A stretch of DNA of 38,336 bases from a virus. Below, piece by piece: positions 30,826 through 37,579 of this stretch (position 1 is its first letter; every line of letters begins with the position of its first letter). The DNA lies in IMG/VR virus record IMGVR_UViG_3300028384_000183, positions 1-38,336 of that record. One strand, given 5' to 3'. A program made the translations under genes and the position numbers. Under the pieces are notes generated by a model. That model searched no databases, had not been told where the DNA came from, and worked only from the letters and a program-made list of their open reading frames with translations.

Positions 30826-31670
30826 AATTATTGAAGACACCTCTGCGTTATCCTGGTGGCAAGTCTCGTGCGGTGAAGCAACTCTACAACTGGTTACCTT
30901 CTGGTGTTGAAGAGTTTCGTGAACCATTCTTAGGTGGTGGTTCTATGGCACTGTATTTTAGTCAGAAGCATCCTGATGTACCTATCTGGGTCAATGACAA
31001 GTATTTTTATTTGTATAATTTTTGGATTCAGTTGCAAGAGAATGGAGACGCTCTGAGTGATGTCTGTTATGCAGTCAAGAATGAACACTCCACTGTCGAT
31101 AGTGCTAAGGAGTTGTTCCAAAGAAGTAAAGAAGAAATTTCCAAAGCGGATCCTTTTCGCCAAGCTGTTCTGTTTTGGGTTCTTAATAAGTGTAGCTACT
31201 CTGGGTTGACTGAGAACTCTTCTTTCTCGGAATCTGCTTCTAAGCAGAACTTTTCTTTGCGTGGTGCAGCAAATCTGAAAAAGTATAAAGACATTATCCA
31301 GAATTGGGAGATCACTAATTTTGATTACACTGAGGTTATGCATGACGATGGTGATGATGTCTTTGTATTTCTAGATCCACCATACAAGATTGGTTCATAT
31401 CTCTACGGAACCAATGCTGAGATGCATAAGAACTTTAATCATGTAAAGTTTGGGGAAGAATGTCGTAAGTGTTCACACCAGTGGATGGTTACATATAATG
31501 TTGATGATGAGATTGAACAGATGTTTGCTGATTATCATCAGCAATACTTCTCTATCACCTATGGTATGAAACATAGAGAGAACAATAAGAAGTCAGAACT
31601 CTTGATTTCCAACTACAATACTAATCCACCCAACGCACTTGAATCGCTGCTTTATGGACAAGAAGTTTGA
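30822..31670 (+). CDS. dam: D12-class DNA adenine N6-methyltransferase
   Basis: 282 residues. Transfers methyl from S-adenosylmethionine to adenine, often in GATC for this family. YPGGK (10-14) and the SAM-binding REPFLGGGS (33-41) lead; the catalytic DPPY is at 185-188 (FLDPPYKIGSYLYG). GMKHRENNKKSELLISNY closes the fold. No endonuclease gene lies beside it, so protection of phage DNA or regulation is likelier than a restriction system. It overlaps gp62 by 17 bases. Confidence 0.93.
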   Translation: MKLLKTPLRYPGGKSRAVKQLYNWLPSGVEEFREPFLGGGSMALYFSQKHPDVPIWVNDKYFYLYNFWIQLQENGDALSDVCYAVKNEHSTVDSAKELFQRSKEEISKADPFRQAVLFWVLNKCSYSGLTENSSFSESASKQNFSLRGAANLKKYKDIIQNWEITNFDYTEVMHDDGDDVFVFLDPPYKIGSYLYGTNAEMHKNFNHVKFGEECRKCSHQWMVTYNVDDEIEQMFADYHQQYFSITYGMKHRENNKKSELLISNYNTNPPNALESLLYGQEV

Positions 31671-32049
31671 GTATCAACTGAAAGATTATCTTAATGGAAT
31701 CAACTTAAAGCAGGGTAACATCCAAGAAGATTCTCGTGCGATGAAGAAGTATCCAGCATATGTGGTCAATAAATGCCTCTCGGGTCACATTGACTGCATC
31801 ATGTATGCTAATGAGATGAATCGATATCCTTCTCTTGATAATGATTTACAATATAACTTTTACCTATATAGTATCAGGAAATCCAAAAGGTTTGCACCTT
31901 GGGATAAGAAACAGACTGATAATGATCTAGAACTCGTTAAACAGTTCTACGGATATAGCACCGACAAAGCACGAGATGCATTGAAACTGCTCAACAAGGG
32001 TCAACTTGAAGTCATCAAATCTAAATTACAAGTCGGAGGAAGACAATGA
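31654..32049 (+). CDS. gp62: Clamp loader small subunit
   Basis: 131 residues from ATG 31654 (TTG 31639 would add five residues). T4 gp62 has 187; cyanophage forms are shorter, as here. KKFEYQLKDYLNGINLKQ, YPAYVVNKCLSGHIDCIMYANEMNRYPSLDNDLQYNFYLYSIRKSKRFAPW and FYGYSTDKARDALKLLNKGQLEVIK match the cyanophage gp62 pattern. Works with gp44. Coupled to regA by ATGA. Confidence 0.88.
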   Translation: MDKKFEYQLKDYLNGINLKQGNIQEDSRAMKKYPAYVVNKCLSGHIDCIMYANEMNRYPSLDNDLQYNFYLYSIRKSKRFAPWDKKQTDNDLELVKQFYGYSTDKARDALKLLNKGQLEVIKSKLQVGGRQ

Positions 32050-32312
32050 GTGAAGAGATCTCTTGGTCTCAGGGGATGATGTTAGAGGTAGCACTGAAAG
32101 AACCCGATGACTTTCTGAAAGTGCGTGAAACCCTGACCCGTATTGGTGTTGCATCTCGTAAAGATCGTAAACTGTATCAGTCTGGTGAAGATATTTCTGA
32201 AAATCTTGCACCATTGAATCAAATTAAAGTCTTGTCTTTCAAAGACAAAGGCGAATGGACGCTTGAATCTAAGTACAACATCGGAAAGAAAAAAGTTGTT
32301 GCTGAGGCTTAA
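32046..32312 (+). CDS. regA: Translational repressor RegA, internally shortened
   Basis: 88 residues; T4 RegA has 122 and cyanophage forms are usually longer. RNA-binding repressor of early phage mRNAs. The N-terminal part VALKEPDDFLKVRETLTRIGVASRKDRKLYQS (T4 ITLKKPEDFLKVKETLTRMGIANNKDKVLYQS) and the C-terminal part NQIKVLSFKDKGEWTLESKYNIGKKK (T4 FRVISFKQKHEWKLVPKYTIG) are clear. About 50 residues between them (YYIVHFKEML through LLEDWGLIEIV in T4) are absent, joined in frame near base 32185. The missing part holds core strands and RNA-contacting residues, so function is doubtful. Confidence 0.85.
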   Translation: MSEEISWSQGMMLEVALKEPDDFLKVRETLTRIGVASRKDRKLYQSGEDISENLAPLNQIKVLSFKDKGEWTLESKYNIGKKKVVAEA

Positions 32313-32314
32313 TT

Positions 32315-32500
32315 ATGTACGAAGAACTTAACTGTTTTGAAGAGGCGCTGAAACACTTTGGCACCAGAGTAGAGGTCATCACTGCTATGGAAATGGCACG
32401 AAAGATCTCTGCCGAGGATGCTTACCAAATGATTAAGGATGAGTTGAAAGAAGTAAAGAAGTGTCGTAAACTATTCAAAACCGAAGGTGAGTGTGTATGA
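32315..32500 (+). CDS. Small helical hypothetical protein
   Basis: 61 residues. MYEELNCFEEALKHFGTRVEVITAMEMARKISAEDAYQMIKDELKEVKKCRK: two amphipathic helices with three Cys (7, 51, 60). No known family; I recall similar cyanophage proteins near regA. The terminal Cys pair led me to consider CP12, but the CP12 core motif is missing. Overlaps the next start as ATGA. Confidence 0.6.
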   Translation: MYEELNCFEEALKHFGTRVEVITAMEMARKISAEDAYQMIKDELKEVKKCRKLFKTEGECV

Positions 32501-33945
32501 AGTTCTTGGGATTACGGTTAGATGACCATGATTCCAACATTACTTACACAGACGGAAAAACAGTTAAGTATTGTGCTACTGAAAGATTGTTCAGTATTAA
32601 ACATCATGGTTTTAATAATGTATGGCAATGGGAAGATATCCTGAAAAGGTGGGATGTCCAACTAGAAGACATCGATGCCATCGCCATCATTACTGATGAT
32701 ATTACATTTGACGAGAAGGAAAACTACCGAGAGATTGATCTTGGTATGCCTTGTCGTGTATACGCAGTGGATCATCACTGGGCACACGTCCTGAGCATGT
32801 GGCCTTTGGGTCCTATTCCCTATACAAACTTCGTGTTTGATGGGTTTGGTAACAATGATCGTGCTCACTCACTGTATGTGGATGGTAAAGTTCAATACAC
32901 TCATGATGTAAACGAGTCAGGATCTATCGGTGTCTGTATGGCAAAGGTAGGACGAACTCTTGGTTTGTCTGCTGATGACTGGGGTCTAGATCTTGCTGGC
33001 AAGGTCATGGGGTTGCAATCATTTGGTATCAAAGATCAGTCATACTATGATAAGGTTGATATGTATCCTCTCAGTAGGGTTCGTGACATCTGGAATTATG
33101 ACTCTTGGGATCGTAAGTGGGATAACACGTTTGATATCAACTGGTTGCGTACAGTTCATGAGGTAACTGGTGATAAGATCGCAGCATATATTGGTGGTCA
33201 TGAGGACGTTGTTGGTTACAGTGGTGGCGTAGCACAGAACTGTGTCTTCAACGGAAAGATCGTGAAGACTGGTCAGAAAGTTGTGATTCCACCCCATGCA
33301 AATGATTGTGGTTTGTCATTGGGTGCTGTTGAGTTTTTACGTCAGCACTACCATGAGCCTGAGTTTAGCAATGAAGGATTCCCCTTCTGGCAGGATGATG
33401 AGGCACCAGATGAAGTCACCGATGAGACCATTGTGCGTGCTGCTGATGCCCTTGCACAGGGTCATATCGTTGGGTGGTATCAAGGTCATGGTGAGATTGG
33501 TCCTCGTGCCCTTGGCAACCGTTCTATCCTCATGAATGCGAGGAATAGGAAAGCAAAAGACGTTATCAATGCCAGGATCAAACATAGAGAACACTTCCGT
33601 CCATTCGGCGCTGCTGTACCTCAGGAAGATGTTAGTAAGTTCTTCGACTTTGATGGTGAAGCACCCTACATGAACATTGCTGTTGATGTAAAAGACAAAG
33701 AACTTACCTCAGTTACACACATTGATAACACCTGTCGGGTTCAAACTGTACCAAAGGGTAACGATCACTTCTCCAAACTGATTCGGGTCTACCGAGAGAT
33801 GACTGGTGATAGTGTTCTTCTCAACACATCTCTAAACATTGCTGGAAGTCCCATCGCATCTAAGATGTGGGAAGCAAAGGAGTTGTTCAGTAAGAAAGAC
33901 ATTGATGATATGTTCATCGGCAACGATCATTTGTCTAAATACTAA
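32497..33945 (+). CDS. NodU/TobZ-type carbamoyltransferase
   Basis: 482 residues from ATG 32497. Uses carbamoyl phosphate and ATP to carbamoylate a hydroxyl of a sugar or other small molecule. The N-terminal Kae1-like domain has DHDSNI, HHWAHVLS, DGFGN and YSGGVAQN; the C-terminal domain has GEIGPRALGNRSI, HFRPFGAAV and LNTSLNIAGSPI. Some family members are over 550 residues, but the blocks flow without a gap here. Substrate is unknown; modification of a surface or DNA sugar is possible. Confidence 0.87.
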   Translation: MKFLGLRLDDHDSNITYTDGKTVKYCATERLFSIKHHGFNNVWQWEDILKRWDVQLEDIDAIAIITDDITFDEKENYREIDLGMPCRVYAVDHHWAHVLSMWPLGPIPYTNFVFDGFGNNDRAHSLYVDGKVQYTHDVNESGSIGVCMAKVGRTLGLSADDWGLDLAGKVMGLQSFGIKDQSYYDKVDMYPLSRVRDIWNYDSWDRKWDNTFDINWLRTVHEVTGDKIAAYIGGHEDVVGYSGGVAQNCVFNGKIVKTGQKVVIPPHANDCGLSLGAVEFLRQHYHEPEFSNEGFPFWQDDEAPDEVTDETIVRAADALAQGHIVGWYQGHGEIGPRALGNRSILMNARNRKAKDVINARIKHREHFRPFGAAVPQEDVSKFFDFDGEAPYMNIAVDVKDKELTSVTHIDNTCRVQTVPKGNDHFSKLIRVYREMTGDSVLLNTSLNIAGSPIASKMWEAKELFSKKDIDDMFIGNDHLSKY

Positions 33946-33963
33946 CGCCTTGCTACTCTATTA

Positions 33964-34257
33964 ATGGACGATATCAAGTCCCAAGTAGAGAAGGAAGACC
34001 ACGATGATGATAAAGGTGAAGTTCTTGGTAATTTGGTGAAAGTCGTAGTACTTATTTGGTCTGCCTCTCTCCTCACATTCTCTTACGTTAGACTTCCTAA
34101 CGGGAATAAAATCCTAGATTTTGATCCAACATTTATCGCCTCCGTGTTTTCTGGATCCTTAGCTGCATTCGGATTGAGTCCTGCTAAGTCTGGTGGCACT
34201 ACTCCGAAGAAAGCACCTGAGATCAAGAAAAAAGAAGAACCTGAACCTAAGGTGTAA
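33964..34257 (+). CDS. Small two-segment membrane protein
   Basis: 97 residues. A charged N-terminus (DHDDDKGE), a hydrophobic helix (about 21-43, VLGNLVKVVVLIWSASLLTFSYV), a second hydrophobic stretch (about 56-72, TFIASVFSGSLAAFGLS), and a Lys/Glu-rich tail. The plan fits a class II holin, but no holin signature or neighbouring endolysin can be seen. Function unknown. Confidence 0.55.
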   Translation: MDDIKSQVEKEDHDDDKGEVLGNLVKVVVLIWSASLLTFSYVRLPNGNKILDFDPTFIASVFSGSLAAFGLSPAKSGGTTPKKAPEIKKKEEPEPKV

Positions 34258-34259
34258 CT

Positions 34260-34517
34260 ATGCAAAAAGTTATTAACGTCATTGCACTGCTGTCTGGTCT
34301 GACTTCTTTGAGTCTGATCGGTGGTGGTGCTTATTTGTATCTAAACAAAGACGCACTTATCGAAAAAGCAAAAGGTCAAGCCGCAGTGATGGTTACTGAT
34401 GCAGTCACCACTGCATTGCCTATTATTATGGATAAAGCAATCCCTGGTAACCTGACTGGTGGACCTGTTGTATCACCCAAATCAGCACCAGTACCTGTTA
34501 AGATGCCTGGTTTCTGA
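34260..34517 (+). CDS. Small membrane-anchored protein
   Basis: 85 residues. A hydrophobic N-terminus (about residues 3-27, KVINVIALLSGLTSLSLIGGGAYLYL) acts as an anchor or signal. The remainder is Ala/Val-rich with a Pro/Lys-rich tail. It overlaps the next ATG (TGATG) and may form a unit with both neighbours. Not recognised. Confidence 0.5.
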   Translation: MQKVINVIALLSGLTSLSLIGGGAYLYLNKDALIEKAKGQAAVMVTDAVTTALPIIMDKAIPGNLTGGPVVSPKSAPVPVKMPGF

Positions 34518-35299
34518 TGGAGATTCCTGACATTGATATCGGGATTAGTGAAGTGTCTATTCCCGAAATTTATATTGGCAATCAGGAAACACCTATTGCA
34601 CTTCCAATATACCCACCTGTTACAACTCAGGTGGGTGTTCCTATTATAGACATTCCTGGGTGTGTAGAAGCACACGAACAAAATAGTAATAGAGAAAAGA
34701 GTGGTATCCTCTCTGAGGATGATCCGAAAGGTGTGAAGACATTCTGTGATGCTGGTGTCCCATCTTTTGGTCCTCTTGACTATAACAAAGATAAATTAAA
34801 GTTTGAAAAAGAGGCACCTGTTCCTCCTGTAAGATCACCTGAAACTCCTCCTGCTCCTAAGGCACAAAATAAGACTCCAAAGATACCAAAAGACCCTCCC
34901 TGTCCACCACCAAATGCTCTAAGGATTGGAGACATTGCACAGAGTGGAAAAGAGAAGGTCTCTGGATTTGAATTACAGAAGAACCCACAGAAAACTACTG
35001 AAAAGATCTGTGTGACTCTATATGAACCAGTCACTGTCGTTGAGAAGTATCTTCCACCGATAGGAACTGTAACTACTACTGCTTCGATCGCTGCTGTTGC
35101 TGCGACTTCTGCACTGCTCGCAAAACCTCTTGCCGATCTGCTTCTGAAAATTGTAAAACCGACCGTAAAGAAGACGATTGGCGCTGTGAAGAAGAAGCTT
35201 GGGAAGACTGAGCCTTTGCAGTCCCTAAGGGACCGCCGAGATCAGCAGCGTCAGAAGACGCAGGCGATTCGGTCTTTGCGGCAGATGGTGAAGAAATAG
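34517..35299 (+). CDS. Pro-rich hypothetical, possibly structural protein
   Basis: 260 residues. The N-terminus has repeated Ile/Pro strands (IPDIDIGISEVSIPEIYIG); the middle (about 93-138) is Pro/Lys-rich and probably extended; a hydrophobic helix (about 183-206, TVTTTASIAAVAATSALLAKPLADLLL) precedes a strongly basic tail. I recall similar proteins in cyanophages, none with proved function. Its last 224 bases overlap the minus-strand gene that ends at 35076. Confidence 0.55.
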   Translation: MEIPDIDIGISEVSIPEIYIGNQETPIALPIYPPVTTQVGVPIIDIPGCVEAHEQNSNREKSGILSEDDPKGVKTFCDAGVPSFGPLDYNKDKLKFEKEAPVPPVRSPETPPAPKAQNKTPKIPKDPPCPPPNALRIGDIAQSGKEKVSGFELQKNPQKTTEKICVTLYEPVTVVEKYLPPIGTVTTTASIAAVAATSALLAKPLADLLLKIVKPTVKKTIGAVKKKLGKTEPLQSLRDRRDQQRQKTQAIRSLRQMVKK

Positions 35300-36104
35300 G
35301 ATGTTTGTGTGCTGGAATTACATTTACATTTTCAACGATAACATCTGCACATACTCTGCCATATCTTGATCGTGGATGGAAGCGAATTCCTTGCTTCGCC
35401 ATTGTTCCACAATTTTTAAGACGAGCAAGTTCAAAATCTAATCTTTTATTGGCAGCTGCTTGTACCATCAGATCGATGTTTGCTTGTGCTGCTTCTTTAC
35501 ACTGCTGTTGTGCTTTTTTGTCCAGAGGTATAGACCAGGTAGCAGATACACCTATACCAATATTGTAATTATCTTTCTGACCAGTTCTTGTTGGTTGATT
35601 CCATAGAATGGCACCTGGATTATCAGGAGCACCATCTGGAATAGGGTTGCCATCATCATCATAAGCACCAGTCAAATCCCGCATATCGTATACAGGAGTG
35701 TTGTAGTATGCTTCGTAGGGTCTGGTAGCAGATGCAGATCCAGTTACATAAGGTGTAATGTTAAGGGTGCTACCTTGACACTGAATTCCTGCCCCGTAAG
35801 TATTAGTAATATATGGACCTTGTAAAACCTGAATAGCTTGATTTGTCACTGAGCCCGAACTGTTTGCCACGGGAGCAGCAGTGGCGCTAACTCCCCCGAC
35901 AGTTTCTGCATAACTTGGTGTTGCAATAAACAGTGCTGCTATTGCGTAAAGACACTTGTGGTATCGGTTACGCTTGTCACCTCGGTAGTTCTCTGGATAA
36001 TCGTGTGGTTGCTTAAACCAGGACCTCGATACGTTTCTGTGAACTGGAACGCTGCCCCTGGTACTGTCTGTGTGAAGGATGGTTTGCTGTCCACTCCTGT
36101 CCAT
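35076..36104 (-). CDS. Secreted cyanophage/cyanobacterial protein, start uncertain
   Basis: 342 residues if started at the only in-frame standard codon (ATG at 36104). The recognisable protein begins later with a signal-peptide-like segment (about residues 50-66, KCLYAIAALFIATPSYA), then ETVGGVSATAAPVANSSGSVTNQAIQVLQGPYITNTYG, conserved in marine cyanophages and Synechococcus. No ATG, GTG or TTG lies just before that segment, so a non-standard start or a lost codon is likely. The core ends near CADVIVENVNVIPAHKH; the last 75 residues are Ser/Gln-rich and overlap the opposite-strand gene. Function unknown. Confidence 0.6.
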   Translation of the reverse strand: MDRSGQQTILHTDSTRGSVPVHRNVSRSWFKQPHDYPENYRGDKRNRYHKCLYAIAALFIATPSYAETVGGVSATAAPVANSSGSVTNQAIQVLQGPYITNTYGAGIQCQGSTLNITPYVTGSASATRPYEAYYNTPVYDMRDLTGAYDDDGNPIPDGAPDNPGAILWNQPTRTGQKDNYNIGIGVSATWSIPLDKKAQQQCKEAAQANIDLMVQAAANKRLDFELARLKNCGTMAKQGIRFHPRSRYGRVCADVIVENVNVIPAHKHPISSPSAAKTESPASSDAADLGGPLGTAKAQSSQASSSQRQSSSLRSVLQFSEADRQEVLRAVQKSQQQQRSKQ

Positions 36105-36385
36105 GATGAAGTCACTCCGTTAATAGTTACGTTAATAGAACCTGATCCTGGTGATAAATTACCACTAGCGGTTACTCCTGAACCAGTTGCTGAGTATTGA
36201 TACCCAGTGTTGTAGTCCATACTGTTTATGGTCTCAGTCACTTTGGAGGTTGTCTCCGTATGGCTCGTCATTGAGCCCTGCGTGAAGTTCGGGACCACGG
36301 GGACCGCCTGGGCAGGAGCAAGTGTGACACTTGCACCCACCACAGACAGAACAGACCAGAATAATGTCTTTCCAAAACTGGTCAT
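35939..36385 (-). CDS. Secreted conserved protein, second of the minus cassette
   Basis: 148 residues, start ATG 36385 with a GAGG site upstream on the minus strand. Signal peptide 1-27 (TSFGKTLFWSVLSVVGASVTLAPAQA). The mature part is Thr/Ser/Gly-rich (NFTQGSMTSHTETTSKVTETI, YNTGYQYSATGSGVT, AFQFTETYRGPGLSNHTIIQRTTEVTSVTDT), suggesting beta structure. Homologues occur in marine cyanophages and picocyanobacteria to my knowledge. Role unknown. Confidence 0.7.
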   Translation of the reverse strand: MTSFGKTLFWSVLSVVGASVTLAPAQAVPVVPNFTQGSMTSHTETTSKVTETINSMDYNTGYQYSATGSGVTASGNLSPGSGSINVTINGVTSSWTGVDSKPSFTQTVPGAAFQFTETYRGPGLSNHTIIQRTTEVTSVTDTTSVFTQ

Positions 36386-36396
36386 TGTGAACGTCC

Positions 36397-36900
36397 TCAG
36401 TCAATTACAGTGATTTCGCTAACAAACTGTCCTGTGGCACTGGTGCCTGCTCCACCAGCCGTCAGACTCATAGTATGAGCGTTGTCGATGGTGCCTGCCA
36501 GTGATCCAGCAGATCCAGCAGCATAAGAAGTTTGACTTCCGTAAGCACTAACTTCACCCACAGTAGGAGCAGTTGTGCTTAGAGCATCACCTGCTGTATA
36601 AGAAGCACTAAATGAAAATGCATCTCCATCAGTTGCCTGAGTAGCACTGATCATATTGGGTGTTAGGATACCACTGGTGATAGTACCAGAAGCAACGGTG
36701 CCAGCAGTCGTGCTGTCCGTAGTATTTACACCACTACCTGAGATACTGTATGTCGAACCCAAGCGAGTTGCAGTGGTCCTAGCAGCATCAACAGTGAGTT
36801 GCACGCTGGATGCGTGTTTAGTAACAAGTCCGCCAGCATTTGCTGCACCTGCGGTCATCAGTAACATAATGAGTGGTAAAAATTTTTTCATTGCACTCAT
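36397..36900 (-). CDS. Secreted conserved protein, first of the minus cassette
   Basis: 167 residues from ATG 36900 (ATG 36891, giving MKKFLPL, is equally possible; an upstream TTG at 36918 is less likely). Signal peptide about 1-22 ending AANA. The mature part GGLVTKHASSVQLTVDAARTTATRLGSTYSISGSG ... GDAFSFSASYTAGDA ... SLTAGGAGTSATGQFVSEI is Ala/Thr/Ser/Gly-rich and beta-prone. A perfect late promoter (GATAAATA) lies just upstream on this strand. Function unknown; an extracellular or envelope role is inferred. Confidence 0.75.
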   Translation of the reverse strand: MSAMKKFLPLIMLLMTAGAANAGGLVTKHASSVQLTVDAARTTATRLGSTYSISGSGVNTTDSTTAGTVASGTITSGILTPNMISATQATDGDAFSFSASYTAGDALSTTAPTVGEVSAYGSQTSYAAGSAGSLAGTIDNAHTMSLTAGGAGTSATGQFVSEITVID

Positions 36901-36921
36901 GGTGGAGGATGGATCCAAAGC

Positions 36922-36929
36922 TATTTATC
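36922..36929 (-). promoter_or_regulatory. Late promoter GATAAATA for the minus-strand cassette
   Basis: The minus strand reads GATAAATA, the same motif as at 9-16, 22 bases before the first start of the cassette. It shows that the reversed cassette is under phage late control. Confidence 0.65.
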
Positions 36930-36998
36930 TTATAAAATTTTCTAGATAACCGAAACTTTTAGTACGGTTTTTCCTTATTAAAGTTTGACCCTTTATCT

Positions 36999-37005
36999 CT
37001 AAATA
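36999..37005 (+). promoter_or_regulatory. Late-promoter-like CTAAATA before hsp20
   Basis: CTAAATA within ATCTCTAAATAATACTG, 41 bases before the hsp20 ATG, with a strong AAAGGAG ribosome site at 37036-37042. Confidence 0.5.
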
Positions 37006-37046
37006 ATACTGTCGCCTTCGGGGACATCACAACGTAAAGGAGCCTT

Positions 37047-37493
37047 ATGGACCTCACTAAATGGACATCCAAAGACATGGATAAAGTATTCGATGCTGCC
37101 AATCGATATGGAGTAGGACTAGATGATGTGTTCTACCGACTTCATTCATATGGAACGAACCACCCAGGTGGACAGTATCCTCCATATAATATTGTGAAGG
37201 AATCAAACATCAAATGGCGCATTGAGATGGCACTTGCTGGATGGAGCAAGGACGAATTTGAAGTTAGTACCGAGTCAAACGTTCTTCTCATCAAGTCTAA
37301 GTCTGCGAAGGAGGGATCAGATAAAGACGAGTATATGCATAGGGGTGTATCAACTCGTACCTTCGCCAGAGGATTCAACCTGTCAGATGATGTTGAGGTT
37401 ACAGATGTGTCCTATAACGACGGGATGCTGGTCATTGCATTGCAGAAGATCATCCCCGAACATCAGAAGTTGAAGACATACGAAATAAATTAA
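37047..37493 (+). CDS. hsp20: Hsp20 small heat shock protein
   Basis: 148 residues. Alpha-crystallin-type chaperone that holds unfolding proteins. The ACD spans about 50-140 (PPYNIVKESNIKWRIEMALAGWSKDEFEVSTESNVLLIKSK ... EYMHRGVSTRTFARGFNLSDDVEV ... NDGMLVIALQKIIPE). The A-x-x-x-G(V/M)L pattern is present as NDGMLVIAL, and the IxI-like tail is replaced by TYEIN. A core gene of cyanomyoviruses. A ribosome site AAAGGAG supports the start. Confidence 0.94.
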   Translation: MDLTKWTSKDMDKVFDAANRYGVGLDDVFYRLHSYGTNHPGGQYPPYNIVKESNIKWRIEMALAGWSKDEFEVSTESNVLLIKSKSAKEGSDKDEYMHRGVSTRTFARGFNLSDDVEVTDVSYNDGMLVIALQKIIPEHQKLKTYEIN

Positions 37494-37507
37494 CCTAATC
37501 TTAGTTG
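37489..37507 (+). promoter_or_regulatory. Pho-box-like direct repeat
   Basis: ATTAACCT, three-base spacer, CTTAGTTG: resembles the cyanobacterial Pho box (repeats of PyTTAAPyPy(T/A) spaced by three). The first repeat matches in seven of eight positions and the second in about six. It would be bound by host PhoB under phosphate stress and stands right at the -35 of the promoter before the exported protein and pstS. Confidence 0.55.
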
Positions 37508-37534
37508 ACTTGGGTAGGGGTTCTAGCCTATATT
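37505..37534 (+). promoter_or_regulatory. Sigma70-like promoter for the exported protein-pstS unit
   Basis: TTGACT (37505-37510), 18-base spacer, TATATT (37529-37534). The predicted start of transcription falls near the hairpin at 37539. Overlap with the Pho-box-like repeats suggests phosphate-dependent activation. Confidence 0.5.
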
Positions 37535-37538
37535 ATAA

Positions 37539-37566
37539 GGGTGGTTTTACGACCACCCTGTTTTTT
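37539..37566 (+). terminator. Terminator hairpin between hsp20 and the pst unit
   Basis: GGGTGGT-TTTACG-ACCACCC (37539-37558), TG, then T6 (37561-37566). Strong form. It ends the hsp20 transcript, yet lies downstream of the TATATT box, so it would also sit at the very 5' end of the next transcript. Confidence 0.8.
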
Positions 37567-37579
37567 AGCTAAGATACAA

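Noticed and set aside
32315-32500. CP12 Calvin cycle inhibitor
   Set aside because: Cysteines near the C-terminus drew attention, but the CP12 core motif and N-terminal Cys pair are absent.
36948-36975. Terminator AACCG...CGGTTTTT between the divergent units
   Set aside because: Five-base stem with a 12-base loop; weak, and no transcript is expected to end there since the flanking genes diverge.
36984-37010. Sigma70 promoter TTGACC before hsp20
   Set aside because: No -10 box at 16-18 bases; the CTAAATA late element is the better explanation.
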